Source of the DNA: Diadema setosum
Lineage: Eukaryota; Echinodermata; Echinoidea; Diadematoida; Diadematidae
Direction of reading: 5' to 3'
Assembly: GCF_964275005.1 (NCBI RefSeq)
Contig: NC_092686.1
Coordinates: 41,786,333 to 41,850,332, forward strand
Length of the DNA: 64,000 bases
Part shown: positions 38,021 to 50,700 of the stretch, in pieces
Layout of the letters: the number at the start of each line of letters is the position of its first letter
How positions within the stretch are numbered: position 1 is the stretch's first letter
Position numbers and translations under genes: made by a program
Notes under the pieces: model-generated
What the model saw: the letters and a program-made list of their open reading frames with translations, nothing else
Databases searched by the model: none
Told to the model about the DNA's origin: nothing

Positions 38021-40079
38021 CATGTACCGCTGATTAACGTGCTTAACTTCTTTATGTGATTCACGACCTACATTAAAAACGAAAATTTGGTGAATTCCGC
38101 TCTTCCGCTAATTTTGCGATCACTGAGGACCAGTGCATTACATTGCTTCTCGAAACAGCAGACGTTCATAATTATGCATGTTCTTTCGGCTGACCTCTAT
38201 CAATAGTAATACAAACTGAAACTGAGATACTTTTTGCAACAAATGACACCAAGTCTTGTTGTCATGGGTCATGCAATTTATTATAATACACAAACACGCC
38301 AAGATCGTCGCGGAAATTGACCATGAGGAATAAAGATTGATTCTAATATAACACACCGGAAGCAGAATGACAGAAAGCAGAAAGTGGAAAATCAGAAAGC
38401 AGAAAGAACAAAATGCGAAGGCTACAAGTTTGTTTGTATAAATGACTTCTTTTGACACTCTTAAGTATTCGTTAGATGATGTAACACTTTCTGTTGATGA
38501 TCATGATTGTTTTCTTACTTTTCAATATAAGTAGCTCTATTATAATAATGCTTTGTACTTTTTTTCACCAACATCCTGCTCACTATTGTCTCATTCTCTA
38601 TATCCATTAATGTGTTATACTGTGCTATTATCAAGCATCCATACAACTTACGGAATCTATATCTCGGAGATCATAGACGTGATATATATAATATTATATA
38701 TTATATCAAACATATATAATTATATTAGTGATGTCATTGATTATCACTCGATTCGATGCCATGCTTCTGTCCTCTGCTGCTATCGTCCTTCTTTGGTTTG
38801 CATCGCTAATGTGGCGAATCAGGGGAAATTTTCAGCTACATATTAGTGAAAGAAGCCTGTTGCTTCTAAAAACATTAACACGACAACAAGAACAAAATTC
38901 AAAAGTATTCACATTGACCCAGTCTGGACAATCGACCTAAAATCCCCCTGACGTTGTGTTGCTGAAAAAAGGAGGAACAAGACAAAAGTTGAAATAAAGT
39001 TTGAATTAAACTGAAAAATAGTAACATGTCATCGTCGAGACTGAGAGATATATTTAAACTGATAACAGGATTTATTTTTATTATCATTATCATCAAGTCC
39101 TCCACTCTCAAATGCACAATTTAGTGTCCGCGGTTGCTTGATTGCCTTAGCTATATAAGTGACACTATATAGCACGCCTGTAATCTGTTACCTTTCGGGA
39201 ATATCACAACCCATCCTTCCATCCAACAATGGAATCTGTCACAAAATACCCGCGCAAGAAAACAGGAGGAAAAGAAATAGTTGCTATTTTAGTATAATAT
39301 GATTTTCCGCGCGTTGTTGTTTTTAGCACTTGCGTTAGCATGGGCTGGTGACGCATCTGTTGCAACATAGGTCTACTTATCGTGTTTGTACTGGTTCATT
39401 TCACGTCGATAAACATCAGATCATTGTCGTATGGTTACAAGGAAATAGCTTACCCGACAGGAAAACGTTTAAAACAAAGAGAAAAAGATGAGGGGGAATA
39501 ACGGAGTTAATTTCATGTGTTGCTGACAAAACATGGAAATAGTTTGATTTTGATTCCAGCAGTAGGGTATACTCTGATAACGGCAAATGGAAACATCTGA
39601 AGCCCGTTCTGCGAAATACTGGTAATGTAACTTGTAACAATAGTTATAATATATAATTTACTATGTGGAAAGTCTCGATATCTTTCCACTGTTAGGTCGT
39701 TATCTGATTGCAGCCAAAAGTGACCACAAGTATCGCATTTGATTGAAAAAGCTGCATGGGAATTCAGAAAAGAGACAATCATTATTCAAACATCACTTCT
39801 GTGACACAATCAATCATGATCTCTCCTATAGTTGCAATCCGACTGTTATTCTCGAAGTCGCAAAGGGGGGGGGGGGGGGGTTTAAGCTGTAGTTCACGCT
39901 TTTAAAATAATAACTTTGATACGAATATTGTTTCTTCAAAGCAAAGATAGGGCCAACTGAACAGAAAGAAATCCAGCCCGTATGCATGCCCTTGATTTTT
40001 TTTTTTTTCCGTTTAATCATGGCTATTTTACTTCTAACCATCGATAAATTCGGTGCTTACGTCTATGTAGGGTACTTTG
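36698..40079. other. Non-coding stretch, no gene seen
   Basis: The stretch contains TG/CA microsatellites (37445-37510 and 37925-38018), palindromic TATATAATATTATATA-type sequence near 38685-38710, and homopolymers. Frames are chance or repeat-driven. Confidence 0.5.
37925..38018. repeat. (CA)n microsatellite
   Basis: Over 40 CA units with a CGCAAA interruption near 37944. The long Val-Cys frames on the minus strand are produced by this repeat. Confidence 0.95.
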
Positions 40080-40300
40080 TCAGTTCAGTTCAGTTCAACT
40101 GAGATTTTATTTCCATTCGTTCATTAAAAAAATACAAAGTACACATTATGCAATTATGATTTTTTTTTTAGAGTCTAGAAAATGCATAATAAAAATATCA
40201 GGAAGTTTAATAAACTATACAAACAATTAAATTCAGTAACCAAAATATAAAATCAAATCAAAGTCAATCAAATACAATAATAAAAAAAAAAAACACACCA
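40080..40300 (-). mobile_element. LINE 3'-end-like sequence, minus strand
   Basis: Read on the minus strand, the segment ends GGAAATAAAATCTCAG followed by TTGAACTGAACTGAACTG. That is an untranslated A-rich end with a TGAAC pentamer tail, the structure seen in many LINE 3' termini. It is 5'-truncated and has no coding remnant. Confidence 0.45.
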
Positions 40301-41526
40301 ACCCGACGCAAGAATTCAATTACTTTGAAGAAAGAAATACTCTGATAATGCACTGCGTTGCGACGATTCACATCAGTCCATTTCGCTCAGTAGTATCCAA
40401 CCATCAACAGAATGTCGGTATCAGTAGCTACGTCTTGGTGCTGTCCTTTCTCTTATTTCTGTCTCGCCTTTGTATTATTTCGGTTCAGCCATTTCCTTGT
40501 TGCAGGTTTGCATTTTCTCGCTCTCGAACTCCAGTGTTGATACTTTTGATACTCAGTATTGTACCCGAAAGCCTGACAAACCACATATCTTTCAATTTCC
40601 GGACCAGTATATACAAGGTAATTTGAGTCCATATTTGACCAGTAATTTGTGTATAGTAGTCTTGTAATTACTTGCTTTAAATATTCGGTAATCAATCATA
40701 TTCTCCAAATGACAGGTCAAACAGATCATTTAGATAAAATATCCTTCACTGTTGTTGTTAAAAAAAAATGGAGCACATTACTAACAAAATGAAAAAATAA
40801 AAGAAGTAATACTATTCTAGTGCGGTGAATTCGTATTGACTGCTCAACAGATACGCGAAGCAAAAACAATTTCTTATACACGGCTCCCTCTTTCGACCAA
40901 TATGCTTTAATTTGGCATATTGAGGAAGCACATTCAAGCAATTTATTTACTAGTACTTCTGTGAACCAGTTAAAAGAAGCAGTAGAAAATTAGTATTGCA
41001 CCAAACATCTCGATCAAGTCCAATCAATGATGCAGTATGAGGCATTTTTTTTTTTCGTTGTAAACTCAACGGTTCGGCTCACTTAAGTGTCCCCTATTGC
41101 AACATCTTTAAAAAATAATATATAAAAAAAAAACTCCACTACGAAGTATGCCACAGTTTACCAAACAGAAATTAAATGAAAAAAGAACGGAAGATAATGC
41201 GATGAAAGAGAAGTAGGTTTGATGAACCTACTGTCTTAGCATCTCTTTATGTTCAATACATTATTGTACTGATTTCGTACATTATTTGTATATCTAAACA
41301 TTTCATTGTATCCTCAATTTGTTGGAGATGAAATAAACAACTTGAACTAGAACGGAAGAATGAGGGGTCAAAAACATTAACGAGAATATTCAGCTAACAT
41401 AAAATAATAATAGTTTTCAGTTTAAATCATTGGGCCAGAGTGGAAAAATCAGAAAACAATTCAGCTTTCTCTCGTTTAGCGCCAATGTCATGTTTTATGC
41501 TTGAAACAGCATCTTTACTCAAGATA
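40301..41526. other. Non-coding DNA downstream of the aldolase gene
   Basis: No exon is supported. GATGAAATAAACAACTTGAA near 41328-41347 resembles another LINE or transcript 3' end on the plus strand. Confidence 0.45.
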
Positions 41527-41532
41527 TTTATT
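41527..41532 (-). terminator. Candidate polyadenylation signal AATAAA of the aldolase gene
   Basis: AATAAA on the minus strand (TTTATT on plus) lies about 110 bp downstream of the stop codon at 41643. The position is reasonable for a short 3' UTR, but the hexamer is common in AT-rich DNA. Confidence 0.4.
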
Positions 41533-41642
41533 CAACTCTGGGATATACCTCGTGCTGTTGCTTCACGCTTCCACTGTATACACAAATAGGAAAAAAAAAT
41601 GACTACCAGCCCCATAGCGTTGTCATGGCTACCATGTACACC

Positions 41643-41798
41643 TCACTCGCGAAAATTCGGCTCCTGATTGGCTATGAGCTTCTTGATACTCTCGAAGTGG
41701 TTGATGGCGTTGTAAGGATAGCAGTCGTGTTCCGAGACGAACTTCACTACCGATGGAGGTGCGGAGCGAGTTTTGGCTCCCGCGGAACGAGCCAGAAT
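41643..41798 (-). CDS. Aldolase gene exon 6 (C-terminus and stop)
   Basis: Acceptor GTTATGCAG| is followed by 51 codons beginning ILARSAGAKT and ending LIANQEPNFRE, then TGA. It joins exon 5 in phase 0 without a gap. A different frame is also open over part of this span but does not join the upstream exon. Confidence 0.88.
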   Translation of the reverse strand: MLARSAGAKTRSAPPSVVKFVSEHDCYPYNAINHFESIKKLIANQEPNFRE

Positions 41799-44700
41799 CT
41801 GCATAACACACAGAAATATTTCACTTCCGTTACCTCAGCACCCATTACAATACATCGTTACTGTAAGTTTTTCGATTATTGTTTTAAAAAATAATTAAAA
41901 ATAGCGGGATGTCGATTGCGATGCAAATATCGAGATGTTCACACGGGCACTACCGCTGTTTCCAGGAGGCTCAAAGCGGAGACTGAAAATATATTTGAGA
42001 GTCTGTCTTCTTGCCCACCGAGTAACAACAGCCTCAGCACAACCTTTGCAAAAGCCAAATAATGTATTTCATGCGAGACGTCAACAAGACGCCCTCCTCT
42101 GCCATTCGAGATTCTCATGATTCTTAGCCTATGAGGGTTACTCCAGGGAACATTCAATCAATTTCTGACGTATGATTTTTCTGTATTATGTTACGTACGA
42201 TGAGGTGTGAAGAAATGTAAACTATAGATTTCCAGGAAACACATTTTCCATAATCATCTCATCATCTTTAACTAACCTGAACTTTCGCCGCTCTTTCAAG
42301 ATAGTATAGTGCGTCGAACGCATCGCAGACTCTACGCCCTACGGTCAGCACTCCATGCTGACCCATGATCAGAACATCTTTATCCCCCAGTGCCTTCCCC
42401 AGTCTTTCTCCCTCGTCCATGGCGTAGGCGAGCGTCTCGTACACCCAGTCGTAGGCGATCTTTCCGGCGAACCTCATACTGTTCTGACACATCGTTTCGT
42501 CAAACGGAGCCGGTTCGTCCAGGCAAGCTGTAAATATTCATGATAATCGATGTGAACAAATTGCCAGATATGATTCCATTGACAAGTAACTGAGATTAAC
42601 GTTCTGCTTTTAAGAAGCAATACAAGTGACATTAGTACCATTTCTTTGAGTCATAGCTTAAACAGTAATTTTTCATTTCATCATCATACATATTGTGTTT
42701 CCTGGGGCCTATCTTATAAAGACTTGTGATAGAAATCAATCACAAGTTTTGTGTATGCTGCAATGCAAGTTGCGATTGATTTGGGGACTTGTGATTGATT
42801 TGAAGGCTTCATAAGACGGGGCCCTGATGTCTATGCAAGCGCGCCGGAACACTGGTTGGGGGGGGGGGGGGGCAAAATCTCAACGGGGGCACATGTAGGC
42901 CCTATGTGACGATGTGAGATCCTCGGCGAGGGAGCGAAGCGGGGGGAGGGTGTGGAAGGGGGAATAACACCTCCCCCTCCCTCCCCCCCCCCCGACCTTG
43001 TAAAACAGAGTACCAAAGTCGCGTTTGTAGAGCATTTAGAAGCAAATTTCTAAGGAATTACACATAGTGAAAAAAAAAAAGTCAGTGCGAAGGACTATGA
43101 TTATTACATGCGGGGTACATTAATGTGACGGTGTGAGATTCCTGGTGAGGGAGCGAAGCGACCGAGTCGGGGGAGGGTGCCCCCTCCCACGGTAGGGACT
43201 TTTTGTAAAAACAGAGTGCAAAAGTCGCGTTTATAGAGCACTTAAAAGCAAATTTCTAGGGAGTTAACATATGAAAAAATCAGTTGGAAGGACTATGATC
43301 ATAACATACGGGGGGGGGGGGGATACATTATGACGGTGTGAGATCTTCGGCGAGGGAGCAAAGCAACCGAGCGGGGGAGGGTGTGGGAGGGGGGATACCC
43401 CTCCCCCTCCCACGGGATAGGGACTTTTTGAAAAACAGAGTATAAAAGTCGCGTTTATAGAGCATTTAAAAGCAAATTTCTAGGGAATTAAACATAGGGA
43501 AAAAAATAAGTGAGAAGGACTATGATTACTGAATATAACACACGGGCGTACACTATGTGACGGTGTGAGATCCTCAGCGAGGGAGCGAAGCAACCGAGCG
43601 GGGGAGGGTATGGGAGCGGGATACCCCCTCCCACGGTAGGGACTTTTTGTAAAAACAGAGTATAAAAGTCGCGTTTATAGAGCATTTTAACGTAAATTTG
43701 TAGGGAATTAAACAAAATAAAAAATCCCTGCGAAGGACTATGATCAGAACTTATGTTTCAGCGGGCACACTCGAGGACGCGAGGCTACCATGTACACACT
43801 AAATTTACTCATAAGTGAATATTTAGTGTATAGATAATGATGTATATTGTTAGTGTATTATAATTTTCGCCCCGTTCAGGGGCGAAACTTTCGCATTTTC
43901 AGTTATGAAATTGACAACTTTTAGACAAGAAAAATGCCTTTATTGTTCATTTTGGTCTTTAAATAATTGATCAATAATTTGTCACAGGGGGGCACTTTGG
44001 GGGCACTTTGGGGGGCAAAAACTCGTTTTGCCCCTCTCCCCCCGCTTCCGGCGCCCTTGTTCAATTCTCAACGTCTAAACGCACAATATTCACTTTATCG
44101 CATAGCTCCGAAATCCATTGTGCGTGACTCCGGCAGAACCCCCCCCCCCCCCCCCAACATATAGGAGTCCTACACTAGACAAATAACAGACTGTTTCATA
44201 CTGACTGAATTGAATCTGTTACTGTTCTAAACCAATACTCAAGCCATATGCATAGCAGTGAAAAAGCCAGATAAGATCCCTACGTCGCATTTGTCAGAGC
44301 AAAATTGGCCTTTCACATCGTGAACAGTTTCCTTTGTGAGATCGATAACATCAATGTATAGTGACTTGAATAATTCCAGTATACTTTCTCTATGGAACAC
44401 CTGTGTTCCTGTCATCACGATAATTATGTTCGGAGATAAATCTCACCAAATTTTAAGCCGACATAATTTTCAAATTAAAAAAGACCTCGCAAAATCAATG
44501 ATCGAAATCGAAGTTTCAGGACAGTCTGAACTTTATCATCATTTCTCGAATCGGATTAAAATGTTTGGTATCATTTTCTGAGTATTGCTAGTCACCTGTT
44601 CTGTGATGAACTTGGAGGTCACTGTATGTTGTCTGTTTACTTATGTAGTATACAAATGTACTTTGCCCTGAGAGTTTCTTGTTAAAACTATGGGCAGAAA

Positions 44701-47700
44701 TGACTCCAAAAGAACTATTCACTTCGGGGCTGCGCCCCTCAGTGAATAGTTCTTTGGAGCCATCGAGGCCTATAGTTTGAACAAGAAACTCGAAATTAGG
44801 CAAAGTATATTTGTCTTTATATTTTGGATCAAAAATTTAAACAAAAGAAGGGGAAATAGGGGGAAATGCAAAGCGAGAAGACGTAAGGTGGATGCGATGT
44901 TGTGAAAGGATCCTACATTGACCATAAAAAGCATGTAGCAGCGCACAATAGCCGGGTTCACACGTACAAATTAGCGGGATGATGATCGCGCTCCATATCT
45001 CGAGATTTTTTGCAACCGTTCACACGCTGTTGTTGACCGTTCACACGCTGTTGTTGTGTTGCGCCAAAGAGATAAGGACCTCTTCGCAGAGGCCTCGCTG
45101 TTGTGATGTGCGCATTGCATGATGGGATATAAAACTCGAGATTCTAAACCCGACCGTTCACACGTACTGGCGCGGGGCAAATTATCCCGCTAATTGAGGA
45201 ATTAGCGCAAGATTTCTTGGGATTAGCATCGCGATGCTTATCGCGCTAATTTTCGGGGTTTTTTTTTCTGTCCACACGTGCAAAAATACTCGAGATACCG
45301 ATCGCGATGCAAATCTCGAGATTTGTATCCCGCTAATTGGTGTACGTGCGAACCCCCCTAAAGTGATGTTTCTTAAAAATGTTGAGGAAATGCGCAATGT
45401 CAGAATTGTTTTTATGACGTCGCAATTGTTTTGTTAGAAATGGATACATTTCACAGAGTGACGGTACGAGCAGTGCGCAATGTCAAAATTGCTTTGTGAC
45501 CTCACAATTGTTTTAATAGAAATTGTTACATTTTACAGAGTGACGGGTACAAAGCTGCGCACAATTTCAGAATTGCTTTGTAACATCATTTTGCAAATAG
45601 TATACTATATGCAAAATGTCGTCATAGAAGTGACGTCATTTTGCAGATAGTACTTTATGGAGTGTCAACTTTCTGACATAGCTGAAAATACCTATAATCG
45701 TGAAGCTCGTTCAACCAATCATCACAGGATAAATTTCTAATCCAAAATATAATATCAACTATATGTGGTTTAATATCATCTTCATTATGCATGTGATGCA
45801 ATGTCGTCTCACCTAGGGCGAGCACATATGGTTGATGTGTGTGCATGACAGCAGTGGTTCCATCCATCTCGTACCTCATCCTATGTATGGGAACGTGGAT
45901 ACAGACAGCGGTCTGTAGGGCCACTCCCTCGCCCTCCACTTTCTCGCCCGTTTCAAAGTCGACACCGACTAGAGACGATGCCGTCACCTAAAATACAAAG
46001 TGGCCAAAAGGAAAAATAACTTCAGCGTTGTTTACCATGGCAACGTATATATACATTATGCATTTAGCGGTGAAATGTGAGTCGCTGGGCTTCTTCGATT
46101 GCTGCGAACTGAGGAACATCGTTACTTGTCAAAGAAAAAACAACAACAACCAACTAAAAAAACAAACGTGTACACTCACAAAATGAAAACAAAAGAATGA
46201 TGTGAAGAAAGAAATCTTTTTGAGTGGTAGATTATCATGTTCTATTTTGCCATACACCACTGCCCACATTATAATGGTACTATTTTAAGGTAAATATCCT
46301 GCTTATCCGACAGTTTTTTTTGTTTTGTTTTTTTGTAACTACTGTATGCAGTGCAACTGGTGTCTTTGGTAACAATACAATTAGCACTGGTTAGAGAAGA
46401 GTGATGATAATAAAGTATGATATTTTCATAGTGGAGCCATTGCATTGCTATAAATGATCAGTATTAGTGCAGCCCGTGGTCAGGTAAAGAGGAAAAAACT
46501 CCTTAAAAATCGAAAAGACATTAAAAAAAAATAGCTAGAACGATGCCCCTAAAGTTTAGAAATATATAACCATCATCAAAGGCAAAAGAGAACAAATGAA
46601 TAAAAATGACATAAATCGACCTGTCCCAATGTTAGAGAAATTGCCAGAAAGGGTTTGACTTGACAACCATTTTTATTTCGAAAATGTTTATATAAAAAAC
46701 AAGCAAATTGAGCACAAAATAGCTCTCTCCTGCATTTCATCTGCATGGTTGTCACCTTTGCAGACATACGCGGGAAAAGAATAAAAGAAAAAAAAAATGA
46801 ATCGGACTCGAGGAACAAAAAAAAAAGCACCCCAAAATGAAACAAAGCAAAAAAAAAAACAAAAAAACACAACACAACAACAACAATAACAACAACAACA
46901 ACAACAAAAGACAACAGCAACAACTATGTAACAAACCAACAATCAGTTAATGTAGACAGGTCTATATACATAAGGCATGAGAAGTGTCCTTTTCTCGGTC
47001 CTAACCTGTCGCCACTGTAAGCCATATGGGACTACCAGCATCACGTCCCCTTCACGGTCCCTGGCTGGCGCCCTCATCGTCAAGTGGTTGCACACGCCCT
47101 CACCAAGTCCATGCAGATCGACTGCGCGGTAGGCTGCGGCCAACTCGACCCGTGCCTCGTAGTTTGCTTTCTGTCGACAAGCTTGATCCAGGGGCGAGCT
47201 GATGAGGAGGGGAACGTGTGGTAATATTTGATAATTGGTTATGATTTCGACGCCCCTCTCACATGATTTATTAGTCTGTGACCAGTTTGCGACAGCATGC
47301 AACATTTTTATTTGTTTGCTTTTGTTTTTGTTTTTTTCCCGGGTTGTTGCACTATCGAATGCTCGGTGTCTTACGAGCACTCGCAGTGGTTGCAGATGGT
47401 CGCACGAACCTGCAGTGGTCGTGGCTGGTTGCATCTGACCTTGAAACATACTCATCCTATGAGATTAATTCACTCGCATAAGGTCGTTTCAGTTGTGCGA
47501 TTATTGTACGAGTGTTGCACATCGTTGCACGATTTGGAGCAATCTGAGTCTAACGGCTCGACAGTCGCATTGGGTTGGCAGTAGTTCGTGCAAGTAACTC
47601 TCTCGTGCGCAAGCGACCTGCAGAGACCATTCTCACGAGTGGCAGTGCTATCGTGCTATTATAGACCATAGAGACTGTTTCACGACCGACTGCAGCACAT

Positions 47701-50700
47701 CTTGTATTGCCGTTGGCCGACTGTATGAGACTGCATACGACTACTCTTCGGGATTTATACAGGGACACTTTGTAGATGAGCTTCAGAACGTTCTTAGCCT
47801 TTAAAGGGGAAATCCAGTCCAAATGTAAGCTAGTCTGATAAAAAAAGAGTAACATCTTGCAAGTTCAATGGTAAAAATTTGATTGAAATCAGACGAAAAA
47901 TAAGGAAGTTAGGACATTAATTTTTGAAGTTTTGCTCATTTCTGCAAAAGGGTTCTTGTACAGTGGACATGAATATGCAAGTGAGTGAGCTAACCATGTC
48001 ATAACCTCACAATTTTCCATTGATCGTGTACAAACATAATGATAATTCAATGTTTCTGTCATTGAAGTCTGAAACATAATGTTAATCCTGGTTGAATATA
48101 ACTTCAGAAAAGTGATCAGTTAGATATACTATAGGATTTGAGCCTCGGGCATAATTGCGTTTGAATGAAAAACTCCGGGAAATTTCAAAATTTTATGTAC
48201 AAACTATATGACAAGTTGTGAGGGAATGACACGCTCTTTTTGCCATTTTTTTTTTTTTTGCATATTCATATTGACTGTTCGAGAACTGTTTCCTGAAAAT
48301 TAGCAAAACTTCAAAATTGCATAACTTCCATATTTTTCATCCGATTCGATCAAAATCATACCGTTGAAGTCGTAATATTCTACTCTTTCTTATCAGATTA
48401 ACTTATATTTGGACTGGGATGCTCTACAAGACTACAACGTAATAAGAGAAAGAAGCGGTGCCCAGCTGGCAGCACGCACTGTCTTAGTCGTGCCAGACAA
48501 AAGGGTTTACAACAGCTTGTTCTCTGATGATCACTTGTTCCTCTGTAGCATCAGGGTTCTCAATGAGAACTTCTCATCTATCAACTTACTCTTCTTCCTA
48601 ACTTTCTTCTTTGGAATTTTGATTACTAGTATAATGAAGTCCAACTTGACTGTGACTACAAGTCAATATTGTTAGGGGGAGGGGTTACCCCACCCCACTC
48701 TCTCGACCACTCGCATCAGTCTCATTCAAAAGCACGAGCGATCGCATGGTCTAACGTCCACTCGCACAGTCATGTAATCGGTCGTGCAACTATAATGTGA
48801 TTAGCACCAAGCAACTCGCAGTCACTGATATTTGTGAAAAACTCGCATGTGAACGCACGACCACTCTGACGAATGCGAACAAAATAATGCGACATATTGA
48901 GCGACGAATGTTTGCGAGCGTAGCGAATTCTAGGGAATTTTAAGTTTCGTCAGGGTTCGTTAACAGTTGCAATCAAATTCGTAACTGCAATCAAATTCGC
49001 AAACAGTTTTCATTGTCGTGAAAACTGTTGGCGAATTTGATTGCAACTACAGTGTATTAACGAATCCTGAAATTCCCTAGAATTTGCTATGTTCGCAAAC
49101 ATTCGCCGGTCGGTGAGATACCCCATTTACTCGTGCAACGATCTCTTTACTTGTTGTTCGACAGCTGTGGCATTTGTGACTGCCCGTCTGCGACCTGATG
49201 AGGTTAATCGCGCTTGAAGCCTGTTGCAGCCTGTCCGGAAGTCCGGAAGACCAAATAGTCGCAAACGGTCGCAGACAGACTGTGTAAGGGGCTTAAGAAA
49301 AGAGGATTAATTGTATCGATTAATTCGAACACCTGATAGAATCAGCATGCATGATGTCTGACATTCAAATAGTGGATAAAGATATTAAATACATCTTTTG
49401 CTTTTTATTCAAAGACGTTGAGTTCAGATTCCATATCAGCTGCGAGGATGCGGATATTCATATTCCACATTGAGAGCGGACAAGTATCCATGACTCTGAG
49501 GGAAGATCCCTAAACTCTTCATAATTATCCTGCATGACAAGAGAAAATAAAAGCCTCCCTGATTTAGAAATAAATCACTCTTACCCATGAGGCCCAAGCA
49601 AAATACAAACATTTCCTTGATTTTGATGTGAGTTTGCAGCCCTGCACATTCCAATAGTGTCAGCAAAGTGAACATTTCTTGCAAAACTTCATGTGGAACC
49701 CAATATTAGATCCTGAGCTTAGATTGAAAGAAGACACTATGTTATCTGGCAGCCCGTTCTTGCCACTGATACCTTTAAATTTAAGATTTTGGTGGCAAGA
49801 AAAAATATAAAGAAAAGAAATGAATCTTTCATGATCTATAATCTCAGGTGTCCGATCGAGCGACCAAAAGAAAACGCTATGAAATTCGGTAGCCCGACAT
49901 AAATTTTGAGTTGTCCGGGCCCCCAGGTCACCGCTAATGTCGATAATATAATTATGAAGCAAACCTTACCTGTTCTGTTTTGTAGATGTAGCCGTTGATA
50001 GCCATCTTTGTAACAAAGTAGGAGCTGCTCTGCTATGACGGCCGGTGAAGCTTTAGTATGTTTTAAAGAAACATGCGTGACAGACAAACAATAAAAGAAC
50101 ACCATCGTTCAGTGATAAAACACGACATTATGCTATACTTTGTGTGTTGAACAAAGACTCAGACAATAAATAGGCCAATATCTATAACTGGATAAGACTA
50201 TAAAAAGCACCGAATTATGACATTGTATTTCAAGAATGCCTGTCTGCTGACATGGCCTATACCTTTTAAAACAAAGACTCATCCTGACAAGCATGTAGCT
50301 CTCTAGACAGAAAAAAAAAAAATTGTCAATTTGGACGAGTTTCATTATTAAAAAAATATTTTGACGACTCTTCTCATAAAACAGTGGATTGCGTGAAGCT
50401 CGCCGTATCGGCCCTAATATGGTCCTAATAATCCCTTAAGATATAAACTGATCTTCCGGCCAAACTATATGAGTTCTCCCGAGGCTTGCCCGACATAACA
50501 ACAACTAATACAGGCAAAGGGCATTCCAAATATTGACATTATTTATTTTATACAGGAGGATGGAATACGTTTCATCAGCTACTGAGTAATCTAGGTCCAT
50601 GCAGAGGAAAAATATCCATAGGTTTCAATACACTATAGTCCAGTAACACTGGCCTTTAGGTCCGCGCAGGTATATATTCGACAGGACTTCGAGTTAAATG

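Larger units (their letters stand above)
47338..49292. mobile_element. Composite repeat in aldolase intron 2 (TCGCAC-rich)
   Basis: Both flanks (47338-47790 and 48690-49292) are packed with GTTGCAC, TCGCAC and ACTCGCA words in opposing orientations and end near TAAGGGGCTTAAG-like sequence at 49285. They are separated by a TTAA-type palindrome (47805-48420), and the right flank holds another palindrome (48903-49110). The simplest reading is one old palindromic element with two later insertions. The outer left boundary is unclear. Confidence 0.4.

Noticed and set aside
37682..38064. Long Val-Cys and Thr-His reading frames
   Set aside because: They are translations of the CA/TG microsatellite.
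46576..46942. Phe/Cys/Val-rich membrane-like frames
   Set aside because: They are produced by A-rich and (CAA)n simple sequence within aldolase intron 3.
49836..50105. Single-exon frame starting MVFFYCLSV as the aldolase N-terminus
   Set aside because: It ends at the exon 2 donor in phase 1 and cannot join exon 3. Another frame of the same exon joins both neighbours and gives a presequence-like peptide.
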